DNA of 64,000 bases from positions 37,254,797 to 37,318,796 of the forward strand of contig CM055607.1 in assembly GCA_029379385.1 (NCBI GenBank). The letters run 5' to 3'. Shown piece after piece: positions 26,916-39,100 of this stretch (position 1 is the first letter of the stretch; each line of letters starts with the position of its first letter). The stretch comes from Quillaja saponaria (Eukaryota; Streptophyta; Magnoliopsida; Fabales; Quillajaceae). The position numbers were made by a program, and so were the translations under genes. The notes beneath the pieces were generated by a model. The model was not told the DNA's origin. It made no database searches and saw only the letters and a program-made list of their open reading frames with translations.

Positions 26916-27038
26916 GGGTTCCTGATGCAAATTGTATCTAATTTTAGTAGCTCAAATTTTAGAATGTATTTGTTCTGGGTTCCTGATGTAAATTGTCATC
27001 TAACTTTAGTGGCTCAAATTTTAGAATGTATTTGTTCT
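26916..27038. repeat. 61-bp tandem duplication
   Basis: Two copies (26916-26976 and 26977-27038) run from GGGTTCCTGATG to AGAATGTATTTGTTCT and share most bases. They lie in an intron of the LETM1-like remnant, just beyond the exon at 27070-27117. Confidence 0.8.
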
Positions 27039-30000
27039 CAAGTCAGAGATATGAATCAGTTATGCATACCTCTTTTCTCACAAGCCTCAAGAACTCTTCA
27101 CGCTCCCTGCTCACTGACTGGAGAAAGGTAGCAGACAAAGGTATTCAAAGGCTGAGTATATGCCACAAGAAATAAAGACTCAACATGCAATGTAGCAACA
27201 AATTACTTTCAATCCTTACAGATGCCGATGCTAAGACAGCTAATGCATGACTGAGCTCACAAAGGTGCTCTTGTTTCTCTTCTTTTTCTTGTTCTTTTGC
27301 TTTGCTAGCTACTGGAATAGCCATCTCTTCAATAGCCGCCTCTTTCTGGCTACTGACAGATTCTTTTATTCTTGCTTGCTCTTCTTCTTTCCCTTCTTCC
27401 TACTATTTAAAGTTTCGGAATCATTAAACAGATAACAAAGTGCTCAATATATTTAGAGTAATGGCATTGCAACTTGATGTATTCCAAGAAGTTATAAGGC
27501 ATACTTGATCATGTTTTTTGAAAAAAAGGAATAACGGTGCTTTTTGTTTTTTTATTTTATTCCAAGCAATAGCTCTGCTTGTTTTATTTCTAAACACAGA
27601 AAATTGAACATCCTACGATGTTTACAATTGTTCTCGTCTAATCTTTTCCCAATCACAAGCGAAAAGCAATACCTCACTACCGTCACTTTCCTAAGTAAGC
27701 GCAAGGCATGTCTTTTGCATAAACTATCTCACTAATGTCATTTTAACATGTCCCTCAGCAGGGTGAGTAGCATACATGAATTTCTAATATAAAGACCAGG
27801 GGATGTATCTAAGAAAACCGGTCCTCAAGCCCTAAATAGAAGGCCCATGATAATGGAAATTCTACTAAAGCATCGCATAATCAACCTTGATGAGTTCTTC
27901 CTGCATTTCAAGGAACTCTAACTTCCTCCTCCTTTCTGAAGCAGAATCTTCAGATGGTAAAGCAGTCACCCCAACAGTATCCACAACCTCATCTAGCAAA
28001 GAGGAGAGCGTTGCTTGAACAGCTTCCTCTGGCCGCACTTTTCCTGACACACAGAATGTTCTATAAAGGGATTTAGTTATCAGGCCACATATAAAGAAAA
28101 AGAAAAATCATTGAAACAGATATAAATATATGAATTGTTACAATACCTAGAAAGGATCAAGAGGGAAGATGGCACAGAGTGGTTGAGAGACAACTCCAGC
28201 CAATCACGTAGCTGCAAAAAAATATAACAACTTACATGCTCAACAAAAAGATATTTTGTTTTACCTCCCCTCCAAAGTATTAGTGTTTTTCTTTCTAAAG
28301 GTTCCTTGAAGTGGCAATTACCACCTGTTTTCTGTTCACTATTATTGGCAGCTTTGTAAAGTACAGTCATAGATCTTGGAAGTAAGGTTCAATGCCAAGT
28401 CCACTTAGAGTGCCTCTAGAAGGATAGAAGTTGTTATCCATTAATTATATATGTAGTGATCAGAAACCATTTTTGATTACTTATGTAAGTCTCAATGTCA
28501 TCTTCAAAGTAAAAGAGCATACAATTAAATATAATTGTTAGGATTTTACACAAGGTTATTGCAGAATGTCCCATGTAAGAACACCAATCAATCTTGTAAC
28601 TGCCACAAAAGTTTGCTTGATATAAAGTATAAATCATCTCAAATTCTTTTGAGTTTATGAAGACAGAAAAATTAAAGAATGAGCGTCAATCTGTTGCTGC
28701 ATTTCCTCCACTGAAAGTAACCCAAGTAATCCTCGGTCTCTACAGGCTTGACGAAGCTCTGCTTCTGCAAGTGACTCTACACCTTCAGCTTGAATCATTT
28801 TATCATCATTCTTGATCCTTCCAAAACCAAACATTTCAAAGCTAACCAATGTACCCAAAAGGTCCAAGAAGCTATTTATTGCATAGCAAAATGTTTAGCA
28901 TCTCTTGCAATCTCAAAATGGAAATATAATTCTTAATAAACATAATATTTATGTAATAAACATGTATCATGTGGCTCTAATCGAACGAATACTTGAAAAT
29001 ATTTGTAACTCATCCGCATTTAAATTAAATTATTGTACTATAATCTGTATATGATGTCTGTGAAAATCAAATTCAAGGTAAAAATAACTGACACTCTGCA
29101 TGAACTAATTGATTGGAAAAATTCCTCCAACAAATTTTGGTTACTTAATGCCATGACAGAAACTTAAACCTCTGTCGCAACAATTAATTTCTTATTACAT
29201 GGTATTTCAAAAAAATACTTCTGGCCACATTAATGACAAGCTTCATGACCCTGAACTACCAAAAGACAGCATTTGACTTCAAAAGTTTTCCCAAAAAAAA
29301 AAAAGAGAGAAGGAATAGATGTATCTTACTGTTGCAGTCTTTTCTGAAGTATATAACTGCAAATATGCATCTGTTCCATATGGGCTTATTCCCATATATT
29401 TGCACATATTCACTAACTGAGGCCTATTTTCAAAGTGTAACACTTGTTGTCAAATAATGGCAAAGTTTCACTCAAAAGAGAGGGGATAACTGCATAGCAG
29501 AGTTGACTACATTAATAATAAAAACATCAACCTGCTAATGTTATCCAAAGTGAGCTCATCATTAAATAATTTGGCAAAGCCTAAAATCTCATCATTGGAA
29601 ACACGTGAACCTGTTCTAACCTGTTTCAATTGCCAAGAAGAAGTTAAGTGAATAAATAAAATGATTCTATCTTTGTTGTTTGTGAAAATTAAAACCTATA
29701 GCCTACCTTGTTCATAAATTCATCAAGATCTTCTGCCGTCTTCTTAATTTCTCCTCTTCTTGAGTTCTGGATCTCCTTTGCCATTTCTTTTACAGTGTCT
29801 TGAAGAAACCTGGCATATTCTATTCTTGCATTTAGCCTTCTTTTCAATGCCTCCTGCAAGTCTTTTTTAATTGAGAAGAGTGTAAAGCACGAAAAGCATT
29901 TCTATATATGGATAATTACAAGATTTACCTGTTCTTTCATTTTGTCCTGGAAAGTTGATGGTAGCATATTGGGAAATAATTTCAGGAATACTGGTAGCAA

Positions 30001-30971
30001 GAATTCCATGAATGGAACTATGATAAAAACTGCGAACGGAACTAGCCTGAAAATATCAGCTGTGGTGCGTGTGAGTTGCTGCCTCTCTCTTCTAGAAAGA
30101 CTCTTTCCACTAGCAAGTTTCAGCAGTAATCTGGAGCTGATCCTAGCATCAGCCCAGAGTAGTTTTGTACCCAGCCAGTAGTGTTGTATTGTGGATTTAA
30201 ATTCATCCCTCCAGTGATGAAACTTCTTTGCCCAGTCCTCTCTAAATAGTAAAAAACTAAATAAGTCTCTGACATGTATTTCTGTCATACATACAGAAAA
30301 AAGAAAATAAGTTCTAAACCTGCTCATCAAAGCAATAGCCCTCAAAGCAGGACCAATTCCGAGGAGCTTAGCCCATGCTCTCTTCAAAATAGATTTATCT
30401 CTCTTCTGGGATTCTTGCAACTGCTTAGTCTTGGCTTTAGCTTTTACTGTACTCAAGCCTTCAACAGCTTGATCACACTCCCCTGGCGAAGCTTCCTTGT
30501 TTTGTTTAGCAGTTTTTTGTTCATTTTTATCATTACTATGACCCAATTCAGGCTGATCAGCTGCGGTTGTGGAAACATAGTGTGTAGGTATGGTTGTCCA
30601 CTTAACTCTTAAAAGATAGACAAAATGAGTCCTCCCAATTCTACATGCTAAATTTGAAATTCTGAATGGAGCTCTGCTCGAAAAGTCCTGATACAACAAA
30701 AGTTGATAGATTCTTGCTTGCTGAAGATAAACTTTTTTCAGTTCTAGAATTGGTGGTTGTATATGGATCACTGGAGACTAAGCTCCAGCCCTTTAAATCA
30801 TTGAATTGGGATGGCTGCCTATGCCCAGAACATGAGAAAGCACTACTTCTGAAAGAAGTTTGATTCAAGGAATCAGAGGTACCCTTTCCTTCGCAAGATT
30901 GTTCTCACAGCCATAATAACAAATTATATCCTCCATGTAGGAAAAGATGTTGCCATATCTTAGGCAGCTAC

Positions 30972-33188
30972 CTGGAACATACACATTCCATTCACCAATT
31001 ATTCCCAATTATATTGAGTAGAGATATTATCAAGTGAAACCTGCGGTCAAAGGGAAATCCTAATTGCTTCTTAAGTCTTTTAACCCTACTTAATACTTAC
31101 ATTATTTTCATTTAAAAGTAGGAAAAAAAAATTTTATTTTTACATATATTTGATGGTCTGTTTTTTCTTTCATTCAGCCTATCAGTTAAATATTATGAAA
31201 TCATTCAATCCATCTCTTGAACTATACTCACAACAACCTTTTCTTTTCTCAACGCAAACAAAAATCCTTAGATAACAGATATATTTTGTTCCTTCCATTG
31301 TCTTTTTCCAATGAGGGTAAGTGTCTAACATCAAGTGACAAAGCAGAACTCCACTAATTAACAAGATTATAAAGTTATAACAATATCAGAAACCTTCCAC
31401 ATTTCTCGTATCCCAAATAGGCAAAAGACAAATGACACGATCTTACAATAACTTCCATTTTTCTTTATTTCCGGGGAACCAAATAAGTACAAGTAAAAAA
31501 GAATAATCCATAAAAATGAAAACACATGACTAAAAACATTAATCCTTTTCAGGTCAGCAGAACCCATTCCAACTACATTAGAAGAAAAGCTCACACAATT
31601 GATTACGAATAACATAAACATTAGAATCACACACATTTATCGGAATGATGAAAAAACAGCCAACTGATTGAACATTACAAATGCCAATAGAGAAGAAGAT
31701 CGTTATGTGAAGATGAATTCATAGGAAAATAGAAAAGCTTCAAGAGGTCTCCGATCCTTACATCGGCAATTCTCAGCAAATAATGGATCGGATCCAATAA
31801 GCGCTTCTAACCGTCTTCGTCTGTCTATTGGATATCGAGTAGGGGCAAGCATAAACGATCTAGCAGAGACAAGGAGAGTGAAGACGATCTCGGTTTGCCT
31901 TTCTTTGACCAAAATTCGTATAACAGTTTGTGGCCGTTTGCTTACCTGCCAAATTTGTATATGCACGCTTACCTGAGCCACCGTGCAAATTGTTAAGTAT
32001 AGTGACACACGTAAAAGAGAAAAAACAATAATGAACAAAACATTTTCATCAAAAAGTTATCTATCATTCTAAAAGAAATGCATAAATGAGTTCTGAAAAA
32101 GTGAAATCTCTATTTTTTTTTTCTAATGAAATTGAAAATGTTATAGATTTTACATATTTATAAATAAATATTAAAATAAAGATAAATTAATGAAATTGGA
32201 CTTTGTTATTATTTTTTATAATACATTACTGAAAATTAAATTTATCTAAAGTTTAAATATTGATATAAATATTTCTAAACATAAACCAGAAAATATAATG
32301 TTATGAATTTTTTTTGTTTCGTGGGTCTGAAATGAAGTGTAATAAAAATCTTACAATTTCATAATTTTAGTATATTCTTTTCAAGCAAAACCACAATCTA
32401 ATTTATATTATAGTGCTTATGATTTAGCAGATAATTGTAGATTCATGATTTTCTTAACTTTTTTCTCTCTCACTGTATGTTCTTGAAATTTACGGACTGT
32501 GGATAATGTGGATCATGGAGAGAGGAAAATAGTGGAGAAAAATTTGGTAGAATGAAGGAAAGAAAAACAAGGAGGACTTGTTTATAAAATAAAAAAGATT
32601 TTAAGTGAGAAAGTGAAATGTCAAAAATATTCTGAACCATTTTATGCTTTTTTTTTTTAGAAAACCAGTATCCACAGTCTAATTTATTTTATTTTTTTTC
32701 TCAAACACAATCTAATCTATTTATGTCAACTTTCTTCTTCCTCTTTGCTTTACTGGATATGATGGGAAGCTTAATATAATTTCAGTATTTTTTTTTTATC
32801 ATCCAGATAATGTGGATTGGTAATTTTTGTAATTTTTTTTTTCTTATTGTATATTTTTAAAATTTACAAATTGTGAATAATGTGAACCATTAAGAGAATA
32901 ACTAATTTAGTTTAATAAAATGGTGAAAGAGTGTATGATAGTGGAACATTATGTTTAGTAGTTGGCAGAAAAATTATTAATTAAATTAATTTTTTAATAT
33001 TTAAATATCACTATACTAGAACTTACAGTATAGATGCAGAGATTGTTGTCTGTGGAGCACATTTCTCATTTTTTTGGCAATTAATATCTAATTTCGTCAT
33101 AAAGAAAATCCCATCCGAAGTAAAAAATTCTTGGAGTCGTCTCCGTTACAGTATGTGTCTAAAACTCACCGGTGTTTCGTATAAAGTC
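30972..33188. other. divergent promoter region between LETM1-like and ALS small subunit remnants
   Basis: The two neighbouring remnants diverge from here. On the minus strand a probable non-coding first exon of the LETM1-like gene ends near 31757 (GAT then GTAAGG), pairing with the acceptor at 30972. 32040-33060 is AT-rich and may include an interspersed repeat. The plus-strand leader of the acetolactate synthase gene would lie near 33060-33188. No further gene is seen. Confidence 0.4.
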
Positions 33189-36100
33189 ATGGCTGCCCTG
33201 CCCCTTCACTTAACTTCTAAGACATATAGAACATGTTCCGGAGTGGATTTTGGCCACACATTTGGAGACGGATTGGATTTTTGGCATCGCAGACATCCCA
33301 AATTGAAATGGAGTGTTGTGACGAAAAAAGTAGTTGTCTCTGTTAGCAATGACAATGCAGTGTCTGTGAGCGACTCTGTGCTCCCCATGCCTCCGCCTAT
33401 GTACGTGCAGACCAAGTTCTGATTGTAGCATTTTTTACTTCTAATTTGACTCTTACTACCAATAGATACGTCCCGGGCATGCTTTGCTATCAGCATTTGA
33501 AGCTTCCATTTGTAAATCAACGTTTACAGTAATAGGGGTTGCATGGTACTGCTATATTTGCTACTCCAAATTAGAATTTTCAATAATTGGGTTTTTCCTT
33601 TTGTAGTCCGTGGATTTTCGGCTTAGATAATGGATTTTAGATAGCCTCCTTCTATTTGTAAGTTTAAGGATGTTGGGCATTTAAGAAAATAATTAGAAAA
33701 CAGACTAAGGCAACAACTAGACTCTTTTGACTTCTTACCATAGCAATTGGAGATTCAGGAACTAGCATTAAAGTTTGCTTTAGCTCTATAAAGTTGATGC
33801 TTTAGGGTATTCTCTTAACTATTACAGTATGTTTGTCTTGTTCTATATTGTTAAGAAGTCTTGCATTTAACTGGTTTCAGGGTGAAATGCCACACAATTT
33901 CCATTTTTGTTGGGGATGAGAGTGGGATAATAAATCGTATTGCTGGGGTCTTTGCCTGTAGGGGTTACAACATTGAGTCCCTTGCTGTTGGTTTGAAAAA
34001 GGACAAGTCTCTCTTTACCACTGTTGTCTCCGGAGCCGAAAAGGTTTTGGTACAAGTCGTGGAACAGCTGAACAAGCTTGTGAATGTCATAAAGGTTATA
34101 ACTTAAAGTTGATCGTCTCAGTAGTTTTCTGTTGGAGATCTAAGTTTCAATATTCTTCCAAGGCATTCTTTTGATAATTGGCACTTAAATATATTTGTGT
34201 GCTGGGTTGTTTTGTGGCTTCATTCTTTTTAAGGATTGCTCTTTTTTTACAAATAAAATTTTAAAGAGAAGATACAATATTGAATTTCAGAAAATATTTA
34301 TCATAGAATTTTCCATGGAAGAGTCTAGTTATTTGTTTAATAATTGAATTTCAGGGTCGATAAAAAGAAATTTCAGAAAAATAATTCTAGCAATATATTC
34401 ATCATTTTGAGAAAATAAAACCTTCATGATTTATTTCATAGAATTAGTATTGGTTGGATGAAACAGATGATTGCGTCAATTCACGACCTGTCAGATTGAA
34501 GATACCCTTCAAGTTAAAGGATAAATTCTACATGTCTGTCATTTGTCATGCCATGCGTTATGTGATGGCTGGGTGCATATCTTTATGTATGTTCTCAATC
34601 AGTGATCATTTTATTTATATTTTCTCATCCACTTAATTCTTTTTAGTATTTCTCCCAATGTATAGGTGCAAGATATCTCAAGAGAGCCGCAAGTAGAACG
34701 TGAGTTGATGCTTATAAAACTCAGTGCAGATGCAAGTACTCGTGCCGAGGAAAGTTTAAAATTATCAATATTCTAATAACCATCTATTCAATATTCTGCC
34801 AAGTAGCTAAGCAAAACTGCTTCATTTATGTTGCATTTTAGACTGAAGATATAAGATAATATCAATGGAGTATCAAAATTATATTCCAAGCAAAGAACTG
34901 ATTTATATCATGCATACTTTACTAAACTTGTAGCAATATATTTTCCGATGTTTTTGGAAAATCTATATAACATAACTTGTTTAGCGTTGTTTCTCTCTAT
35001 TTGTGTATTGAAAACTATGGACACAGAGCTCGTGTAACCCATGCAGACACTAGTTGGAGTTCTGTAACAGTCATTTACATTATATTGGAAAGGGGAAAGA
35101 AAAAGACAGTGCAGTGTTTAAGATTGTAAATGATTTTTTTCAAGAAACCGTCAGATTTACTGTTTTAAGAATGTTTTTCTATATATCAACTGATTAAATT
35201 CACAGGATCATATGTCTAGCTTAGTTCCCAGTCAATGTTTTTGGTGACTCATTCTGTCTATGAAATTCCAGTACTCGTAGACTCATCCTTGTGACCAATC
35301 AAAGCTTATATTGTTAAGTAGTGGCTTTGTCTTTTGTGGTTAGTTAATGGAAATTGTTTCCAATGTTATGGGAAATCAATATTTTTCTGCTTCATTTTTG
35401 TTTGATTTAATTGAAGTGACTGATCTAATGCTTTAATCTTCAGATCATGTCATTAGTGGACTTATTTAGAGGAAAAATAGTGGATATCTCAGAGCATTCA
35501 CTCACCATCGAGGTGAAGTTCTATAAGATCTATATGCTTTCCTTGTTGCATGTGCCAGTTTAATAACTCTTTTGTTATTGTAATTGACTTGGCTATTCTT
35601 TGTTTAACCATGTAGAAATTGTAATATGAGCTTTAGATAGTCTCACATACATTTAAATCTATGCAAGTATAGTACATATGCTAGGTCTTGTTAAGGAGTC
35701 ATTGTATTTAACCACATATATTACAGAATTTCTCTTCTTTGTGCAGGGAATTAGTAACAAAATTGTTCAATTCTTCTGCAACCTAGCCTAGAAAAAGGAA
35801 AGACATAAAAGAAAATAAAATGAAAAAAATTATTTTCCTCCTACTTTCTATCATTATCAAAATTATTAATATATCTTGTCATCTAATTGTGTCATAAATC
35901 TTTGATTATATGGCTTTATAAGTCCTAGTGTTGCAAGAAAATTAAGTATATGATGATCGAGTCTAGGAAGCACAGATACCACAGGAATCATGGAGTACTG
36001 ATATCAGTTACGTATTTGATGGTGGCACTCCACAATTACTTCTGGATACGTGTTGGATACTTCTCATCACATATCTATAATTTTATGCTATTTTTTCAAA

Positions 36101-39100
36101 TTCTGGATACTCTGCTTACTGTAAGGCTATTCTTTGGTTGCATGTTTTTCCCTTTGGGGTCAATTAATCCTCTTTAAGGGCCTGCAAGATGGACTTTTGT
36201 CTGTATTATGGAAAACTGGATTATGGTTTGGAAAAGATGTACTTTGTTGGCAGCATATGTTCACAATCTATTTTGAATATGCTTTATGTTATTTTAATAT
36301 TTCTCCTAAGAACACAGATATATGTGGAAACCATTATTTTTGTACAACAATATTTTAGAACATTTTACTAATATTTACAGGAGCATTATTTTGCCAACTT
36401 CTAAGTATTAGTGTTTGATGCATTGTTAGTGTATCTAAATCTTACACCATGTAAATAAAAGAGCAATCCAATTTACTGTCAGTGTATAAATTACACTGAT
36501 AGTAGATCAAATAATAGCTCATCGATAAAAGGTATCACATATCCTACTACTATAGTAGTTTTACATTTGAATCTCTAAGAAGCCAATTATATTCTGTTCT
36601 ATTTGGGCTCTTAAGAATAATTTCCCCATGGATACCTCAGGTTACTGGAGATCCTGCTGAAGATGGTCGCTGTTCATAGAAACTTAAGTAAGTTTGGAAT
36701 TGAAGAACTTGTAAGAACTGGAAAGGTATGGTATACATAATATTGCTAAGGTCGTTATGTTTGTCAGAGCATATGTCCATTTTTTACAGGTTTATGCAAG
36801 ATTGAAATCACTTCCTTGAAGTTTTATTAGGATGTTGGGCCTTTAGTTATTCATTGTAGCAAAAGTCATTACTTTTTCTAGCTGTTGACTTGTCATTGTT
36901 TAGAAAAGATTTTGAAGAGCCAGACAACTGGATGTTGGAAGTTTCAAGCTACATTTTGTTTACCATTAATAACTTACTGGTCTGACTCTGATATATCAAA
37001 GAAACTCTGAAGAATTAGTGTATTTATCACGTGTAGAATAACCATCATGCAGTAGTGATTACATGAATGACATTTCTGATTGATTACTCGTGGCTCTGGA
37101 AATAACAGCCACTGTTTGAATGTGTTTGCTTGGTGATGTTGTGCTAACTAATTCTTCTTAAATTTATTTAGTATGTAAAATTGAATCCTACTCTAATAAT
37201 CTTGGACTTCTCAATTAAATGGAATCACATTTGCTTTTGTACCTCATTTCTGTGCACTCCTGTGAATGTATGCATGGTGTGTGAGAGAGATAATAGTATG
37301 TGTACGTCATCTGTACTCCTCTCTTAACACATCCTATCTGGATTTAACTTCTCTTTTTATCGTACATCACTTTTTGATAGGTTTAGAATTTGAATACACT
37401 TACAGATTGCTTTGAGACGGGAAAAGATGGGAGAGACAGCTCCCTTTTGGAGATTTTCTGCAGCATTCTTATCCAGATCTTGAAAAGGAAACTCCTCATG
37501 TTGCTGTAATTGGGAATACAAGTCAAAGTTTTAATCAAGATTCCATCACATTGTCAAGGGTATATACTCTTCTACTCCACCATGGATCCTTTGCCATATA
37601 TGAATTTGTGTTTCTCCATGTTTGTGATGCAAAATTTCTGTATAGGGCCTTTAAGACTACTTCATAAGATATCAGTACTTCTAATTTTACCAAGTCAAAT
37701 TTGGGACCTTTGCAATTCATACATTTTTGCAGGTTGTCGTTTGTGATCCTCCAATGTAAGATTTTCGAGAACTACATTCTATCTTGTTGCTAGCAAAAGA
37801 TTACCTTTCCTCAGAATGGGCATGATCATGATATTCCTTAGAGTAACTGTAATATCTGATTTGATCGCACTTCACTGTTAACAAGATTGAAAGAAGGCCT
37901 TGGTGTAGCCATTCCCTAATGTTATTAAACTGAATCCCATCTAAAAGAGGGGCACCAAGCCTCAAGCTCTCTATATAAGGTGCGAGAGTAATTGATAATT
38001 CATTTACTCATGTCATCATCCTTATCATGAGCAACGCCATTAATGGACAGCCATGCAATGGTGTTAGAACTTCTCCTAGAGTTGTCCATTTTATCAAAGA
38101 ATTTTATATTATTATCTCATTTGAGCAACAAAACTTATGATTTTCCTTCCTCCAAAGCCTACTTTTGGTTTTATTTTTTTGGTCTTGGCTAGTTGGTGCT
38201 TTTGACCATCCAAACTACAAAGCCCTCTCTCTTCCTTTTGTATAAATCCTGCTTTAGAGCCATCATGACTAAAACATAGCCTAAATTTCCTGTAAAACAA
38301 ACTTATCAGAAAAAAGATTCCTGTAAAACTAAACGTTTTCCACTAGCATCTCATTAGATCCATTAATCCTTCAACCTTAAACCATATGTTTTAAATCATA
38401 ACTGCGCCCATTCTCTTATCACCTCCTCAATATTCACCTGTAAAGGAAAATGATCGGTTCATGTTCAAGGAAGCTTTTGTTGTAATTTGTAAAGGCTATG
38501 GAGTCTGGAAACGTGTCCCTTCCAATTTTTAGTAATATGGAACCTTACATCCTGAAACCAGATTTCAAGGCAGCCAACTATCTGTTTAGCATCTGCTGCA
38601 TCTAGTCAACAGAAGGTTTACCCTTCGACTCCTCACATCTGATTAGAAAAAACTTCCAATTCTGGTTCATGCAAGTATTCAGTACTTCGTTTCCAATCTT
38701 TCAAATATTTTTTACAGCCTTCCTTTTATTTCATCTTTCAATGTCCTAACATTCCATGGCATATTGCATATATCCTTTTAAATTAGAGAGAAGTATCATA
38801 GTACCCTCTACCTTACTCGACACTGTATTTTGTAGTTTTAAGAAAATTTCTGAGATCACCACAGCTAGCAAATGGATTGTTAACATTTTAAATGATGACT
38901 GTGGCTGCTAGGATTGGATGCTAAATTGTTCTGGAAGTTTGGAAAATATTTTGGCTGTATCCAGATGTTGAAAATATTTTGGCTTTGTGCAATCTAAATA
39001 AGAATTAGTACGAAATAATATTTCGGAGCATTTTCTAATAACACCAAGTCTTTTCTGAGTAAAAGGTTTATATCAAAATGAAGTTGGTTCCTTACTTATA

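Larger units (their letters stand above)
16326..30914 (-). pseudogene. LETM1: LETM1-like mitochondrial ion-exchange protein, disrupted
   Basis: Fourteen exon remnants in order: 30914-30320, 30241-29929, 29853-29707, 29620-29532, 29423-29330, 28817-28691, 28211-28147, 28060-27886, 27399-27220, 27117-27070, 23984-23841, 23713-23631, 16931-16816, 16408-16326. LETM1 proteins are inner-membrane proteins needed for mitochondrial K+/H+ (Ca2+) exchange and translation. Recognisable parts are the LETM core with its membrane segment (RLVPFAVFIIVPFMEFLLPV), the ribosome-binding-like domain (ELTLDNISR, SLAEAELRQACRDRGLLGLL), acidic coiled coils and a C-terminal EF-hand (DRDNDGKVTTEE). Lesions: the start frame (ATG at 30914) hits TGA at 30875-30873 where about two bases are missing; a second frame change lies between 30777 and 30643; an extra base near 29358; the donor after 28691 is AT instead of GT; TGA at 23945-23943 lies in the conserved coiled coil. 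A 5' UTR acceptor at 30971 is intact. It is probably a decayed paralogue. Confidence 0.85.

Noticed and set aside
30274..30612. 112-codon plus-strand frame opposite the LETM1-like exons
   Set aside because: It is the antisense shadow of conserved minus-strand coding sequence.
31703..32038. 111-codon minus-strand frame upstream of LETM1-like start
   Set aside because: Better explained as a non-coding first exon and promoter of the LETM1-like locus; no recognisable domain.
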